Shown: positions 24,001 through 36,163 of the stretch, piece after piece
Layout: each line of letters starts with the position of its first letter
Position numbering within the stretch: position 1 is the first letter of the stretch
Source of the DNA: Pararge aegeria
Lineage: Eukaryota > Arthropoda > Insecta > Lepidoptera > Nymphalidae
Length of the DNA: 64,000 nt
Assembly (NCBI RefSeq): GCF_905163445.1
Contig: NC_053196.1
Location: 11,805,501 to 11,869,500, forward strand
Direction of reading: 5' to 3'
Program-made: the position numbers and the translations under genes
Notes under the pieces: model-generated
What the model was told of the DNA's origin: nothing
Databases searched by the model: none
Seen by the model: the letters and a program-made list of their open reading frames with translations, nothing else

Positions 24001-27000
24001 TTCAAATGAAATAGTACCGTTTACTTATACGCATTGTTGTTTTCATTGATTATACAGACGATTGTGATCAATCTTTTAATACGCAACAGGCGGTATGAGA
24101 TACGTATCTGTGCATACCTTCGCTAGGATTATCGCTAAAGCAAAACTATGTAGGATTAAGACATTAAAATATAATATAACAGCACTCTCAGGAGATCATT
24201 CAGGGGTCGTGGGGGCATTTATTAAACTATGGTTTTAGTGTGATAGTGGGGCCAATTTTGTTGTTCAAAAATCTTCTCATAAGTTCCAACAAACACAAGT
24301 AGGTACTTAACGTATGGACATTAATGCTTTGATATGTGTTTCAATATATTGAATAAAATGCAGTTACATTAATCCGAGAGAACTTAGACAATTATAAGAG
24401 AGGAAGTTTGTTTTAATGCTGAATGTCTCTCATTATTTATTTTTATCTTCTCTGAGTATGGAGACCTGCAAGTCGTTCTGTGGTAAATCCATAATTATAT
24501 TACTAACTCAATAACATTCAGTATTTTAGATGCGTGGTTACTACACCTATCCCTATGAATTGGGATATTTAGAAAAGTCTAAATTCAGATCAAGTGATTT
24601 TTTTAAGTGATCAATGTTCTATAATCATTTACAAAAATTTAAAGATTAATGTGCAGATAAAGGTTTTTTCTTTTCAATTCACAAATTCGATATTATGTTA
24701 TCGTTTATATAGATCACGTTAAAAGAAGGACAAAACGAACGGATTGAACCTTGACAAAAAAATAAGACAAAAAATCCGCATTGACAAAACAGTTAATTGC
24801 CTTGATTTCTTCGCGACCCAGTTTAATTTTGGAGGCCAAATAAATCGTTTGTGAACCAGTGGTGTAACATAACGTATACATGTCGACGTTTATGATGAAC
24901 TTACTTACAACATATTGCGAATACAATAAAGATTACGTTACAGTAGGGTTTTTTTTTGTGTTGGGGCATTTATCAACTGATGACCGTCTGTTCTTCAGTC
25001 GTATACTTAATCTACAAACAAAATATGTTATCGCGTCCCAAACAGTTGACTTCGGCTCCGCTGGGATAGATCTAGCTGTCAAAAGATCAACCTGATTTTT
25101 CCGTTCGAAAGTTTTTGTCGATTAAGAAATCGAACAAGATCCTGTTAATACAGTTTCACAGTGGGATTCAGAGGATAATATTATAGTCCAGTACTTTAAA
25201 AACTCTTAACTCAAGCTCGATGAACTAATTGAAAGTTTTAAACATAAGGATCAGAGAATAACATATTAGAAGTATTTCACTTTTTAATTACCTTAGCTAG
25301 ATTATAATACTAAAATGTAGTTTTCTAATCCAGTATGTTGTCAATTATAATTAATTAACCAAGTAATGTTCTACTGACATACAAAATATTTACAAGCCCG
25401 TAGAAACAGAGGTTATCGAACATACGTCATTCATTTTCACTGACGTCTATTGTACCTAATCTATTTTAATTTGCGTGTTGTCTATTACGTTTAAATGGGA
25501 ACATTACGCACGTTTATTTGTAAACAAAATAATAGCGAATTAAACATAATAATCGCAAATTAAATTTAACGCCAATCTTAACTGTAAAGTATTAATTTTA
25601 AGTGCACGTTGTCAATTAATTCGTCACTCGCTGCTAAAATTATTTTTTTAGTTTAAAGTTAGATTAACTAGGCGGTTATTTTTACCGGGAATCGAATAGA
25701 ACATGCTATCCATATTAAGGCAACATGTTTGATTTGAATCACGAATATGATAAAAAAAATTTTAGACTTCTGGGTCAAGAAATTAATTAACAGAAATAGC
25801 TAATTCTCGCCTCGGAGAAAGTGAATATTGGTAACGATACAGAAGACAAAAAATAAGCAGCACTAACAATTAAGGAATGGCAGATGCAGAAGTTTAGCAT
25901 AACTATAACTAGCTTTCGATTAAAAGTTTATGATACATAAATTATGTTCATGAACAGAACTGTACTCATTAAAAACATTATTATCGCAACAGAAACTGCC
26001 TAGACTGGAAAGTAAATAGGTAAGAGTATCTATCTTGTAATGAGGCCCGCTTCAGCGGATGCACTTCGACCCTCCAGGATCTTTAGTGCTCAAGTAGGTA
26101 AGAGTAAGTAAGGCGGATAACTTAATCCACAATCATGTCACCAGAAGCTAAAGAATTGTTAAGTGTAAGTTATAAGCGATTATAAACAACAATAAAATTT
26201 TATATTTAGATTTCCGAAAACAATTTCATCAAGCTTGTGTAGCTTACCAATAGGTAAGCTAACAAAGTTCAAGCCAACCAAGGAAAGTAATATTTATTTA
26301 ATCAATGTCTCTGATCAGTTAATCTATGGTCTGGTTTAGGTTTTATTACAGTGCGTTATCGATTTCTGGCATACGCTTTTAGTTCCCACTAAATCTGTCA
26401 GAGAACCAATGATTACTACTTAAATTAATCTTCTTAATTTCATTACCAAAATTAAAGCCAAATTAATACCTTTGCTGGGGCCAAGGCTTCTCTCCCATAG
26501 TAATATAAGAGGGATTTATATAGATATATGTTCAGACGTTAAAGAAAAAAGGAAAAAATTACGTCCCTAACGCCTATTATGAAGGAAGAAGAAATAAATA
26601 AATTAGTTTTCTATCTTCTATCTTATACTCGTCAAATATTAATTACTGTACTACTCTAAAATGATTTTAAACATGCCTATTGTACTTGCTGCATAGTGCG
26701 TACTATTTAAGCGGTTTTTGTTAGTAAATACAATTAATAGCTAACAAAGCCGGATGCCGCACATCATACAAAGCAACGCGCAACGGTTGCTTTGACAAAA
26801 CAAAGCCATAAATCCGTTCATTGCATCGCTTCGATTACATATCGGCTACAAATAGTTCCGTTCACCCTTGGAGAAATTGTACCGCGCGATTCTTGTAGAG
26901 ATAAGAACGGCCAATGGAATAGAAGTATATAGGCGACGTCGGCTCATGCGATATTTCGTCAGAGACCAACAGGATGCGAGCGTACGATACATATTTGACA

Positions 27001-30000
27001 TTACTGATAGGGTTGACAATTGCCTCTTACATTTTATCCAAGCTAATGTATACTTTTATAATACTTATTTTCCAGCCATAAAGCTTTAGTATCTTCATGG
27101 CAAATGAGAAATCTGAAATATCTACCTACTGAATTCTTAGATGCAGACCAAAGTTCATTTGATTGCAGAAGTGCATAAAAAGATCATTGATACTTTAATT
27201 CCAATTAATCTTTCAATACCAATTAATGGAGGAAGTAAAATATAGCATTATAGTTCGAATAATAAAAAATATGTACTAAAAAAACCCATCTGGCATAGAG
27301 CTCGTGATTAAAGTGAAATTTCTAAAATTAATTCTAGTTAAAATTATTTTTAAATTATACTTTTTAATCAGACGTCGTCGAACGTGCTTAATATATTACG
27401 ACATTTATTAAACGTGCGAATTAAGTTGCTCAATTATTGTCATCTAAAAAATTATTGAATCTCAGGCTCAGAACTACATTTCACAGAGACAACCCTGCTA
27501 ACGAAGATATATTCTTTTATTTTTTCTTTAATCATTATTCACTGAATGATGTTTTAAGGTGAATACGTGAAATAATAAATATAATATAATTCTATATGCT
27601 GGTTAATCGTTAAGGTGAGATATATGAGGTTAAATATGGCTTATTATGTCTACGATGAAACTAAAAGGTATTTCTAATACACAGACTTTATATCAGATTA
27701 CACAGATTTAATAATCATACCTAATTGACTCACTAAAAAGTTAGAGGATGTGGCCAAAAAACTGCAGTAATTATATATTAACCAAATGACTAATCATTCA
27801 ATTATTCTTATAAGAACTCTTATATCTCTAACGAAAATCTCTGTACGATTTATAATATAGTGTACAGATAAAACATAATTCAAAATTCAAAAAACGAAGT
27901 TGTTTAAGGGTAAGTTGAGTAGCTAAAAAGTACCTATATTATTATTAGTTAGTACTTTGGTAAATCAGAAGCTCATTTAGTCAGGAAGAACTTTAACAGT
28001 AAATTGAAGACTGAAGAAGGATACTAAACAACGGAAACTAAAGTATTAGTAGTTCTTGGAAAAAGTACTTACTTTCGCGACTTACTATCAGGCGTGTAGC
28101 AGTAACTATAGCCTTCGTTTAAACCAAGTCTTGACAAAAGACCATAGCATTAATCTCAATACTCGTAATATGAGATTGATATTCAATTGTGAAAGAAGAT
28201 TGATTGAAGATTTAAAGAAATTGTCCCTAGTAGTAGTGCGTCACTGACCGCGGATTTTGTAGTGAACATAGATTACGCGTCTAACACAATTCTTAGATAA
28301 CCTACAATATTGTCTCCAAGGCAATGTTTTGATGAGCATCGCGATAGTATAAGTGGTTCCGGGATTATAAACGGTTGAATGAGTCTACCAAACATTATTT
28401 AGCTATGAAAGAACAAGGGCGCTAAGCAGAAATGTATTACCCATGTGGAAGAGGAAGAAAACTAACGGATATTCTTTGAGACAAAAAAACAAAAGGAGTA
28501 GACGGTGAGATGGCGGGTAATAGAAATGAGTGGAAGGAGAAGACATGTTGGGAAGACCACACTTAACGTAGAAGGGGAAACGTTATTTAAATGAAAGGCA
28601 AAGGGAAATTTACTTAACAAAATATTATATATTTATTTATTTATTTTACATCTAGATAGAACTACATAATTTATGGATAACTATAAGACAAATGAATGAA
28701 AGATGACACTAAACACAAAAGACATGATATTAATATATTGTGTTTTATAGTGATACTCTGCGAATATTCAAGTAAAGGCCATTCAATATTATGATGGATG
28801 AAGACGAAGCTAGAAGGTTTCTTTGGTACTATTATTTTATGTTAAATATATAAAGCAAAATAACTTAGGTATATTTTAACTATTATATTCATGTATGCGT
28901 TTATCAAACCAACATATAAATAAGAATTATTAATCATGTTATATCATAAACGTAAAGCTGTGTGAGGGCCACTAGCTCATGAATAATTTATAGAAATTAT
29001 ATATGATGACGTCATATAAGCTAATGGATGGCCTTCTATCTGGTGCTAATATCAATGAGAAATATTCGAATTGTTTAAAAAGTATTAATTATATAATGTT
29101 CTATTGCACGAAGATAATCGTTGCATCTGCCAAATAAATAAGTAAAGAGAAGTGAATTAAAATTTAAAATTTGACTATTTTGATGTTACATACCATTTGA
29201 ATTTGAAAAGCGGTTCATTTACATGCCCTATTTATTACTTTCTGATAAAGAATAAACCGCAGCAATTTATTTTCATGGTGACAACATAAATAGTTCTAAA
29301 AAACCTCAATAGTTTTAAGTAACTGTACAATAATTGATGGTCGTGAAATAAACTTCGTCTGTATATAAAACCAATCAAAGTAATTACTAATGGAACAATT
29401 TAAAATATGTACATGTTTTCTGATTTAGTAGTATAAACAATACTATAATTGACCAGAGGCAATAAAAATGCATTTAACAATGTTAAAAAAATTAACAAGT
29501 CCACGGGTTATCCTTATTAAATTAAGTTAATCCTTTTAAGAAGATTTATAAGTTCGTCTTCGAGGCAATTATTAGATTTATAATATTAGATGCATACTAA
29601 TACCTTACTACCCAATCACCAGCCGAACAGACAATCATTACATCAGAGTTAACAATCGTACCGGATACACCTTTATACGTTCCAACAAATATTAGAAGGT
29701 TACCGCACAACACTTTATCACAATGATCATTATGTTCTTTTCGTCACCAACTGTTGCTATCCGACATCCGTATTTGAATTCGAAAGAAAAAGCTACATTA
29801 AAATCATACTACATTTATCTCTCAATTTTCGTTTATTGCTGATTAATCCATCTTTAATATGATAGGACACGAAATTCATCATGATTTTGAATTTAAACAT
29901 TTAGAAGTAAATGTGTATGATTGTATCGTGCATCTTCGACAATAAACTAATTGCTAAGATCAAATTTTTATTCCCTGAAACTATTTACTCACATATCTGA

Positions 30001-32737
30001 CTAATTTAAACCCTAAAGTCTTGTGATGCGATGATGTGACATAATTATATACTAATACAAAAATAGATTGAACGTTTTATATTCTGAAAGAGGAACCTTA
30101 CGGTCCTGTTAAAGATTTTTTAAAGTATCTTATCGACCTACTAAAAGCGGGCAAGATTTGTCCCAAAAAAGTTTTTGATTAAGAGCATTTGATATCTTGA
30201 AAGAATGCAAGGCAAAAACCATTTAAAAATAGTTTCTTAACATTTCACTTCTTTAAATTAAATAACTAATTTAGTTGAGACAACGCTGCTTAGGCTACGC
30301 AAACAATAATGGTTGCCCTTATTTTTACTTCGCTAATACCGTCGTCTAAGATCCGTACTAAACAGGTCATTTTAGTTTGAATGGCAATCTACTTATTCTA
30401 TAAGGAAATTTGGCAGCTTAGTTCCGCATGCGTTTATTACGTGGAATATCCTCGAATATGATCCTATTACACGAATAATATATTTGAATATATATATTTG
30501 GACCTAATTCTAATACCTTTGAACTTAATTCTAATTATAAGACATAAGTTAATAATATATGATTTATAGTCTTAGTTTGTTTTATGAGTGGGTGAAGCAG
30601 AATTGGTATCAGTGCTTGACTTATCAATCAAACAAGATAAGTAACTCATTGTCGGAGCCAGCTATTAAAAATTGAAAGTAGAACTAACTATAAGCTTCCT
30701 TGCTATGCATACTGCCGGAGTATCTAATTCTAAACCATGAAGTGAAGTGGTTCATTAATTAAACTAGCCATAAAGCTTTAAAACGTCAAATTTACATATT
30801 CATGAGCCAGTTTTCAAACGGCAATTGCCTCTCGGCAGGAGAAAATGACGTATCCGGCTATATTGGGCACTCGATATTTCTAACAGTTAATAGATGCGGT
30901 AAACTCTTTAGGTTTAAGTGAGTTACATTATCCAATTTAATTTCAGTCGTAGGAATTAGGATAAAATATTTGATGTAACTTCATCTATTATCACTCACCT
31001 TATATATATTAAAGGGAAGAATAAGATTAAGCAAAATTACTCGTCGTTCATTAGTAACACAGACGTGGAAATCTTAGAAAAACTACATAATATATTTTCA
31101 TGTTAAATTAATCCATTAAATTCGAATCCGTGATCGGATGTCGTGGATAACGAGTGAATATAAATTACTGGAGCCGCTTAGACAAGTGAAAGTCCGCTAT
31201 AATATCCAACTTCTGACCAACTGTCGCAAATACGTGTACTGGTAACAGATCAAGATGGAATATAAGTTAGAAATAAATTTTAAACCTATTTCTAATCAAC
31301 TACAAGATTATGAATTTAACATTCTAGTGAGAATATTTTTTTCTAAAAGGCAACGCGAATTCCATCTTCCAATTCCCAAAAAAAATTATAATTTATATTA
31401 TCAAAAAAAAACTTTTTTACACCATCTGTTTATACACAAGTTCCTGTTGCAACAAGGAACTTTCTATCCAAATAATTGAATGTTTACTTTCGGTTTCATA
31501 CAATCACTAATTGATCCATCAGCTGTTATAAGCAGAAGAAAAATAAATACGTTAGGCTTAAAATTATGTCTTGCCTGTTCATATTTGATCTTTTTAATTT
31601 GTTTTTATTAATTAATTAGTATATTAATTAATATACACAAATAAATAAGATCAAATATATTATTTTGTATTCAATTAAAAATATACACATAGTTAACGAG
31701 ATCTTTTTTCGCTAATTATCAAATAGTTTATCAGATGTCACCAGGTTTGCAAATAAAACTATTACGTTTTTTATCAAGCAAATATTCATATTTCCTAGTA
31801 CTTAGAGAACTGATACGTAATGGTGATTTTGTTGTTCGTGATACTTTCATGCAATAAAAATGAAGTAATTATAAAACAACAAAATAGGTTGTAAAGTAAC
31901 TGATGACAAAAGACCGGTATCATGGTGGGATCAGGCTGACAAGCGGATAATTGTTTTGCAACTAAGTACTATTGTTTGAAAATCTACGTGTATTTTACGT
32001 TTTATAATGACTAGGTATTACTTAGTTATATTATAGGTATATGAATGTTTTGAGAGTAATGGTAGACCGTAACATTTTGCATTGTTTAAAAATATAGGTA
32101 GCCATTATGTATCCCACTTTTGGGCAGCGATTAGAGCCCATGGTTACCCTATATATTGTTGCAAAATGTACATTATATAACTGCTCTTCATTTAGTTTGT
32201 ACGTATCACAGTTTAATGATAAACGATAGTGACATAACTTTATTAAAAGTACAACTATTACGTGACATAAGTAAGTAGAGACAATTTTACACTTTCGTTG
32301 TGCATGATGTTTTGAAAAAATAACTTATCTTAAATTTTTAGTTATCTTAGAAAATCTTTACTACTAAAACAAAACACAGATGCAGATGCCAAGCCTTCTG
32401 TGAAAAATCACTTACCGAAAAGTGTGTCCTGTTCGATACGTAGTGCAAATAACTATACATAATATGTATACACGTTCGTTACGTAGTTATTTATCAATAT
32501 TTGAACAATGTCGATGTTAATTAGCATACCTAGATGACGTTAACGAACCGGCTCTACTTCCGGGATCGTTATATCGTATCGTCGTGAATGAACATCATTA
32601 CAATGCGACGTTGCGTACATCGCTTTGTGAAACTCAGTGTGTTACACACAATATCCGTGACGTGAAATTGTAAGCTTAGTAGGGATAAGGCGATAGACGG
32701 GCTACGCGCTCACCTGGGAGTTTTCAATCGCGTACAT
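15055..32737 (-). CDS. Zc3h12: Regnase/ZC3H12-family endoribonuclease, 4 coding exons, 510 aa
   Basis: A cytoplasmic PIN-like RNase of the MCPIP/Regnase family, which in animals cleaves stem-loop mRNAs and pre-miRNAs (family knowledge). Exons on minus: 32737-32714 (8 codons), 17903-17727, 16490-16258, 16153-15055. UBA-like helices lie at 68-110 (KIEFAVKLGYSERLARTAL...). The PIN/NYN domain runs about 133-275: [66 protein letters not shown]. Expected catalytic acids D138, D222/D223 and D234 are present. A CCCH finger C-x5-C-x5-C-x3-H sits at 302-318 (CPYGRKCTYGNKCKFHH). A CUE-like end at about 455-503 (GIFPEAQVAEVMATYPDETD) also fits the family. It appears catalytically intact. The three main exons are secure. 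Exon 1 is inferred from ATG-8 codons-CAG|GTGAGC with an in-frame TAA just upstream and matching phase 0; an alternative first exon inside the 14.8-kb intron is possible. Confidence 0.92.
16822..17090 (+). repeat. Metulj-like SINE in a Zc3h12 intron, near full length
   Basis: Complete tRNA-like head (GCCGGTTGGCGCAATGGACA ... GTGGGTTCGATTCCCACAGC), 'gatgaacatgaatgttttca', 'ataagtatttatgtgtatta', 'gagatggcgatgtgtgtatt', then an AT-rich tail. It lies in the 1.2-kb intron between Zc3h12 exons 2 and 3. Open frames across it are incidental. Confidence 0.8.
17335..17600 (-). repeat. Decayed SINE-like repeat in a Zc3h12 intron
   Basis: Opens with 'tcattatcatcattatt' (the reverse of the GATGAT tail common to these SINEs). 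It carries 'cgtcgactactggacatagg' and 'gctgcaccagtgcggggatg', typical of a diverged lepidopteran SINE read on the minus strand. Boundaries are approximate. Confidence 0.45.
18418..18520. promoter_or_regulatory. CpG-rich patch in Zc3h12 intron 1
   Basis: A short GC- and CpG-rich island (gtaccggcgccagcac, gagggcgtcgaggcgg, ttaccgcgcgcgcaaat) in AT-rich surroundings, about 0.5 kb upstream of Zc3h12 coding exon 2. No coding potential is seen on either strand. It might be an enhancer or alternative promoter; this is inference from composition only. Confidence 0.3.
19240..19350 (-). mobile_element. LINE 3' tail, reverse
   Basis: 'gaatgaatgcacttttactgtacacca' followed by 'gtcggccttatcgct' at 19328-19341, matching the tails at 3834, 40185 and 43690. 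It is truncated, without the partner 'gcgatctcttccagg' arm. Confidence 0.5.
20131..20212. repeat. Two-copy 41-bp tandem duplication
   Basis: The unit GTTGTTTTGATTTTAGGGTA-TTGTTTTAGTCGTGTGCAAAA is followed directly by a copy with two substitutions (20172-20212). It is non-coding. Confidence 0.9.
21880..22785 (+). mobile_element. Helitron-like 3' termini in Zc3h12 intron 1
   Basis: Two candidate non-autonomous elements. The first ends with a perfect GTGCAAC-GAA-GTTGCAC hairpin (22040-22056), then ACGGGTCAGATAGT. The second begins near 22490 ('tatatataaaaatgttatgt') and ends 'ccacagcgaagcgtggtagg' then TGCTACAACTAGT at about 22785. A hairpin shortly before CTAGT is the Lepidoptera Helitron pattern. 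Neither has coding sequence, and the first terminus has mutated. Confidence 0.5.
22786..27100. other. Zc3h12 intron 1, middle part, no recognised genes
   Basis: AT-rich throughout with short chance reading frames on both strands. The least AT-rich segment is 26745-27010, with clustered CG dinucleotides and a 73-codon open frame lacking known motifs. Otherwise nothing is supported. Confidence 0.45.
27101..32640. other. Zc3h12 intron 1, distal part, nothing recognised
   Basis: About 5.5 kb of AT-rich DNA. I see no gene, no clear transposon terminus and no tRNA-like element. A short frame at 31255-31479 is rich in Lys, Phe and Tyr, as chance frames in AT-rich DNA are. Confidence 0.45.
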
Positions 32738-33042
32738 AATAAATGCGAGTTAGTGCGCGCGCTCGAAGCCGACGCATGGCATCACGCGCGATTGCGGCGT
32801 GTATCGCGGCAAGACTAGCGAGTGAGGCGGATAGCGAGCGCTAGCTGCGCGGGCGCATAGCATACGCACACCTCCACGCATGGGCCCGTTGAGTGAAGGG
32901 GAAGCGGGGCACGCGAGATCCGGGTTGCGCGCCCACTGCAGCGGGCGGCCCCCAAACAAGCGCCGAGCGCACTGCTGACCTCTGTCATGCGAATATGGCT
33001 GGCGGGCCGTGCATCCGACTTAATATGTCGCATCCTAAACTG
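32640..33042 (-). promoter_or_regulatory. GC/CpG-rich island: Zc3h12 first exon and promoter
   Basis: An abrupt change to GC-rich, CpG-dense sequence (gagcgctagctgcgcgggcg, gcgggcggcccccaaacaag). On the minus strand it leads into ATGTACGCGATTGAAAACTC and a strong CCAG|GTGAGC donor at 32713. An in-frame TAA lies four codons before that ATG. This fits a 5' UTR and first coding exon. Frames of 69-72 codons within the island are compositional. Confidence 0.6.
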
Positions 33043-36000
33043 CTAAAGTTTTAGACTTTCGTCGAAAAAAGACAGCCCATCAATACCTATAATTTTTTTG
33101 CCTGCATTTTTTTTTGCATGGTGTACCAATAATTTTGCCATCTTTCTTCGTCGTTCATTCGACACCAGCACAGCTAGGTTCACGCATGGGCGGGAGTCAT
33201 TTTTCTCCATCAGTTTTATCAACTCTCCGAGCATTGGCGCACAAGTGGAACTAATATTCAAATAATATGTTCCCGGTTGCTGTGTTTTGGCAGGAGATGT
33301 AATCGGGGGATATCATTTTTGTTTTGTAAATTAAAAGGTTTGCAGCTAATAAACATCAGCAGGACTAGCACAGGCAGCAGGGCACAGCCAGGAGACAAAC
33401 ATTATATACCCTGACAAGGGATATAATTAACGTGTTCACCTGCTAAAGGACTAGAACATGGAATAGGAGAAGTTTACCCCCGTAGTTTATATATTATTTC
33501 CAGTGCTCTGAAAGTTGATAAAGCTGTGGGAGAAGAAAAATTTTGTATCCTTTCCCCGGAGATATAATTGCCTCCTGCCCATGGTAGCCGGTTGTAGCAC
33601 CGTCACCGGGGGATACGGAGGAACGCAAATACTCTCCTGGAGTTATGCCCCAGGGCTTGACTACATCGGGAGAGAGGAAGTGTATCGCTATATTTATTAC
33701 TAGCGGATGCCCGCAACTTCGTCCGCACTAGTTTTTATTTTTAAAGCATCCCTTAGGAACATTTTACTTAGGAGATGTGGTTCTACAGATATTTTTAAGT
33801 TCTTAATTTTGAAATTGGGTGTAGTTTATTAAATATTTAATTAAGTGTATCTGTGAAAATAAATGTTTGGTTTGGGAGTAGTAAAAAATAAGCATATAGA
33901 AAATTCCTTTTATAATATTGGGACAACATGAATGATATAAAGCCTGTACAAAATTTAAATAATAAAACCAATTAAAATATTAAAAAATATTAAACCTCCT
34001 GCTAAGTTTGTTGTGAACTCTTCAAAGTCAAAGTCAAAGTCAAAAATATCTTTATTCAAGTAGGCCCACAGGTAGCACTTTTGATGCGTACATAAGAACC
34101 ACACGGTAGTGAGATGATGGCGATAACCACATTCGTAAACTTAAAACTAAAGCTACGAGGGTTCCAAACGCGTCCTGGTCTAAGAAGCCCACAACAAACT
34201 TAGCCGGGTGTTTTTTTTTTTTTTGTTATCACCATCTCACAATGTCATTTTAAATTATTAGAAGAGCAACCTGGTTAGAGCAATAATTTACACCCAAGCT
34301 TTTTTATTGTTTACGTAGTCCTTTATTCTATAATAGGACTTTTCTATAAGCTTACGTTTAATACAAACTTTGAGCTTTTTAAGAGACATCTCCTCTCCAG
34401 AGCATGATTTTAATGTACCTAGACTTAGTTTTAAGTTAACTAATGTAGTTATCAACATTACCTCCCCATAATGGTAATATGTATAAATGATTCATGTGAT
34501 AGGTCTACATGAATAAAACCTTTTTGAATTTGAATAAATAAAAATGCAATAAAACTCAATCACCTTCTCTATAATAGGAAATAATTTAGCACAAACAACT
34601 TAATTCTTCTCTCAAGATTTTGGTTAGTTTCAGAAGTTATATCCAGGTATAAGTCAAATATGCTTAAATTATGCTATATTTAGTTTATAAATAATTTCAT
34701 TTATAAAAATCTGATAATATTTGATACACACTCACACACACACACACAATAAGAGCAGTATTCTGATTAAATTGATTAAAAATAATAAAACAACTAACAC
34801 CAGTAAACACTAGATTGTAATTGCCTAGGTGATCAGTTTTATAGCAAACTACCTTATATGTGGCACTTATTACTAGTTAGAAAAATAAAGATTGCATCTG
34901 TAATTCTTGTGAAAGGAAATTATAAGAACATAGTAATATGATATGAAACATTAAAAATTGGAATGGAAATTTTCGTGCAGTTCATACCAATAAGAATATT
35001 AGCTTAGTGACAAGATTGCAAGATGGTCACTTAGCATCCTATGTTATTAAGTTGTAGTTGTTATCTCTATTTTTGTTTCCTCTCACAATGAAATAATAAA
35101 AGATAACATTGTGTTTTTATTAAGCTGCAAAAATATATGATACGGGAAGTCATACCTATATTGATGTGGGTCATGGAGTTTTATTGTTAAATACTTCTGA
35201 ATCCATGCAATCCCACAATGTGCTTTTCACAAACATTTTTCTCTATATCTTAGAGGTTATGTCAACTCAACTTCGCTAATAAATATTGTTGATTACAGAG
35301 GCAATACCTTACTATATAGTTATTTATTAAGTTAATTTCTGAGTGAGATTTATTACATATTTGTATGTATGCATCAGTGCTTTGTATGGGTATATTTGAC
35401 TAAAGAAATAATTGACTAGAATCTTAGTTGCAACTAATTAATAGTATCTGTTGTTTTTTATCATATTTATGGAAATAAATTGATCACATTTCAATTTATG
35501 TTATAATTTTTATAGCAGGCAATTTCAAACTACATATATACTGATCCAATTATTCATTCTAATATCAGCATTTCAATAATTCCCATTTGTTTTTGTGGCA
35601 TAAAAGGAACACACTTTTACATTTTGAATACAGTATGGACTTAAAGCTAGTTGGACAAGCTTAATAGCTAAGTTCTTAGAAAAAGACATTCCCTAGCCTT
35701 TATGTAATCATTTAATACTGTTCATAATATTTCAATGAGATTGTTTAGTTAAAACTTTAAATTATAGATAATTATGTCTCCAAAATGTCATTCAATAATT
35801 GACTTTTAAAGTCTACAGTTAAAGTAGGTACCTAAATAAATTTAAATCATCTGAAATTGAGTCGTGCACTACGTTTTTTTTAATTTCTGATGTTGGGCAA
35901 GCCATAGCTGCCAAATAGAATTAGTTTAAGTGGCTTACCTGAATTCGGTCGACAAGTTCGCGTGAATTGAAGTTATTGTCTGCAGGATTCAGATTAATAA

Positions 36001-36163
36001 TAACATTGAAGTAGACAAACTCTTGTTTCTCACTCGTGTCCCCACTTTTATTTTCAGAAAGCGTAACATAGTAAAAAGTTTCCACCAAATTAAGATATTT
36101 ACTATAAAATTCGTTAAGGCACGACCGAGGAACTGATATGAACAGCTGCGATTCTTTTGACAT
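33043..36163 (-). CDS. Unrecognised two-exon gene, 153 aa
   Basis: Function not recognised. Exon 1 at 36163-35939 opens with ATG and ends ...GACCGAATTCAG|GTAAGC after exactly 75 codons. Exon 2 at 33279-33043 follows a pyrimidine-rich acceptor (CCTGCCAAAACACAG) and runs 78 codons to TAG. Both junctions are phase 0, so the join keeps frame. The protein is soluble-looking: no signal peptide or membrane span, one amphipathic hydrophobic stretch (TYYLNISSTCAPMLGELIKL), and a basic segment (NERRRKMAKLLVHHAKKNAGKK) before a short FFDESLKL end. Size and strand/helix alternation suggest a small globular subunit, but I cannot name a family. The stop lies about 300 bp upstream of the Zc3h12 start, on the same strand, with no clear AATAAA, so 3' processing is unresolved. 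An additional exon inside the 2.66-kb intron cannot be ruled out. Confidence 0.55.
33699..33735 (-). mobile_element. Helitron-like 3' terminus, reverse
   Basis: The minus strand reads ACTAGTGCGGACGAAGTTGC-GGGCATCCGCTAGTAAT, matching the lepidopteran pattern of an imperfect hairpin just before CTAGT. The body would extend to the right into 33736-34000, but its other end is not clear. It lies in the intron of the 153-aa gene. Confidence 0.5.
34028..34545 (-). mobile_element. LINE 3' end, reverse, with (GACTTT)n tail
   Basis: Begins with the simple tail 'caaagtcaaagtcaaagtc', then 'atatctttattcaagtaggc', 'acgagggttccaaacgcgtc', 'gttatcaccatctcacaatg' and 'acacccaagcttttttattg'. This is the reverse complement of 61080-61520, which is preceded there by a reverse-transcriptase remnant. 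The copy is 5'-truncated and lies in the intron of the 153-aa gene. Confidence 0.75.
34546..35938. other. Intron remainder of the 153-aa gene
   Basis: AT-rich sequence with a short (CA)n microsatellite at 34729-34748. No exon or transposon terminus is recognised. Confidence 0.4.

Noticed and set aside
32750..33033. 69-72-codon frames in the GC-rich island
   Set aside because: High GC removes stop codons. The peptides are Arg/Ala/Pro-rich and low-complexity. The region is better explained as 5' UTR/promoter.
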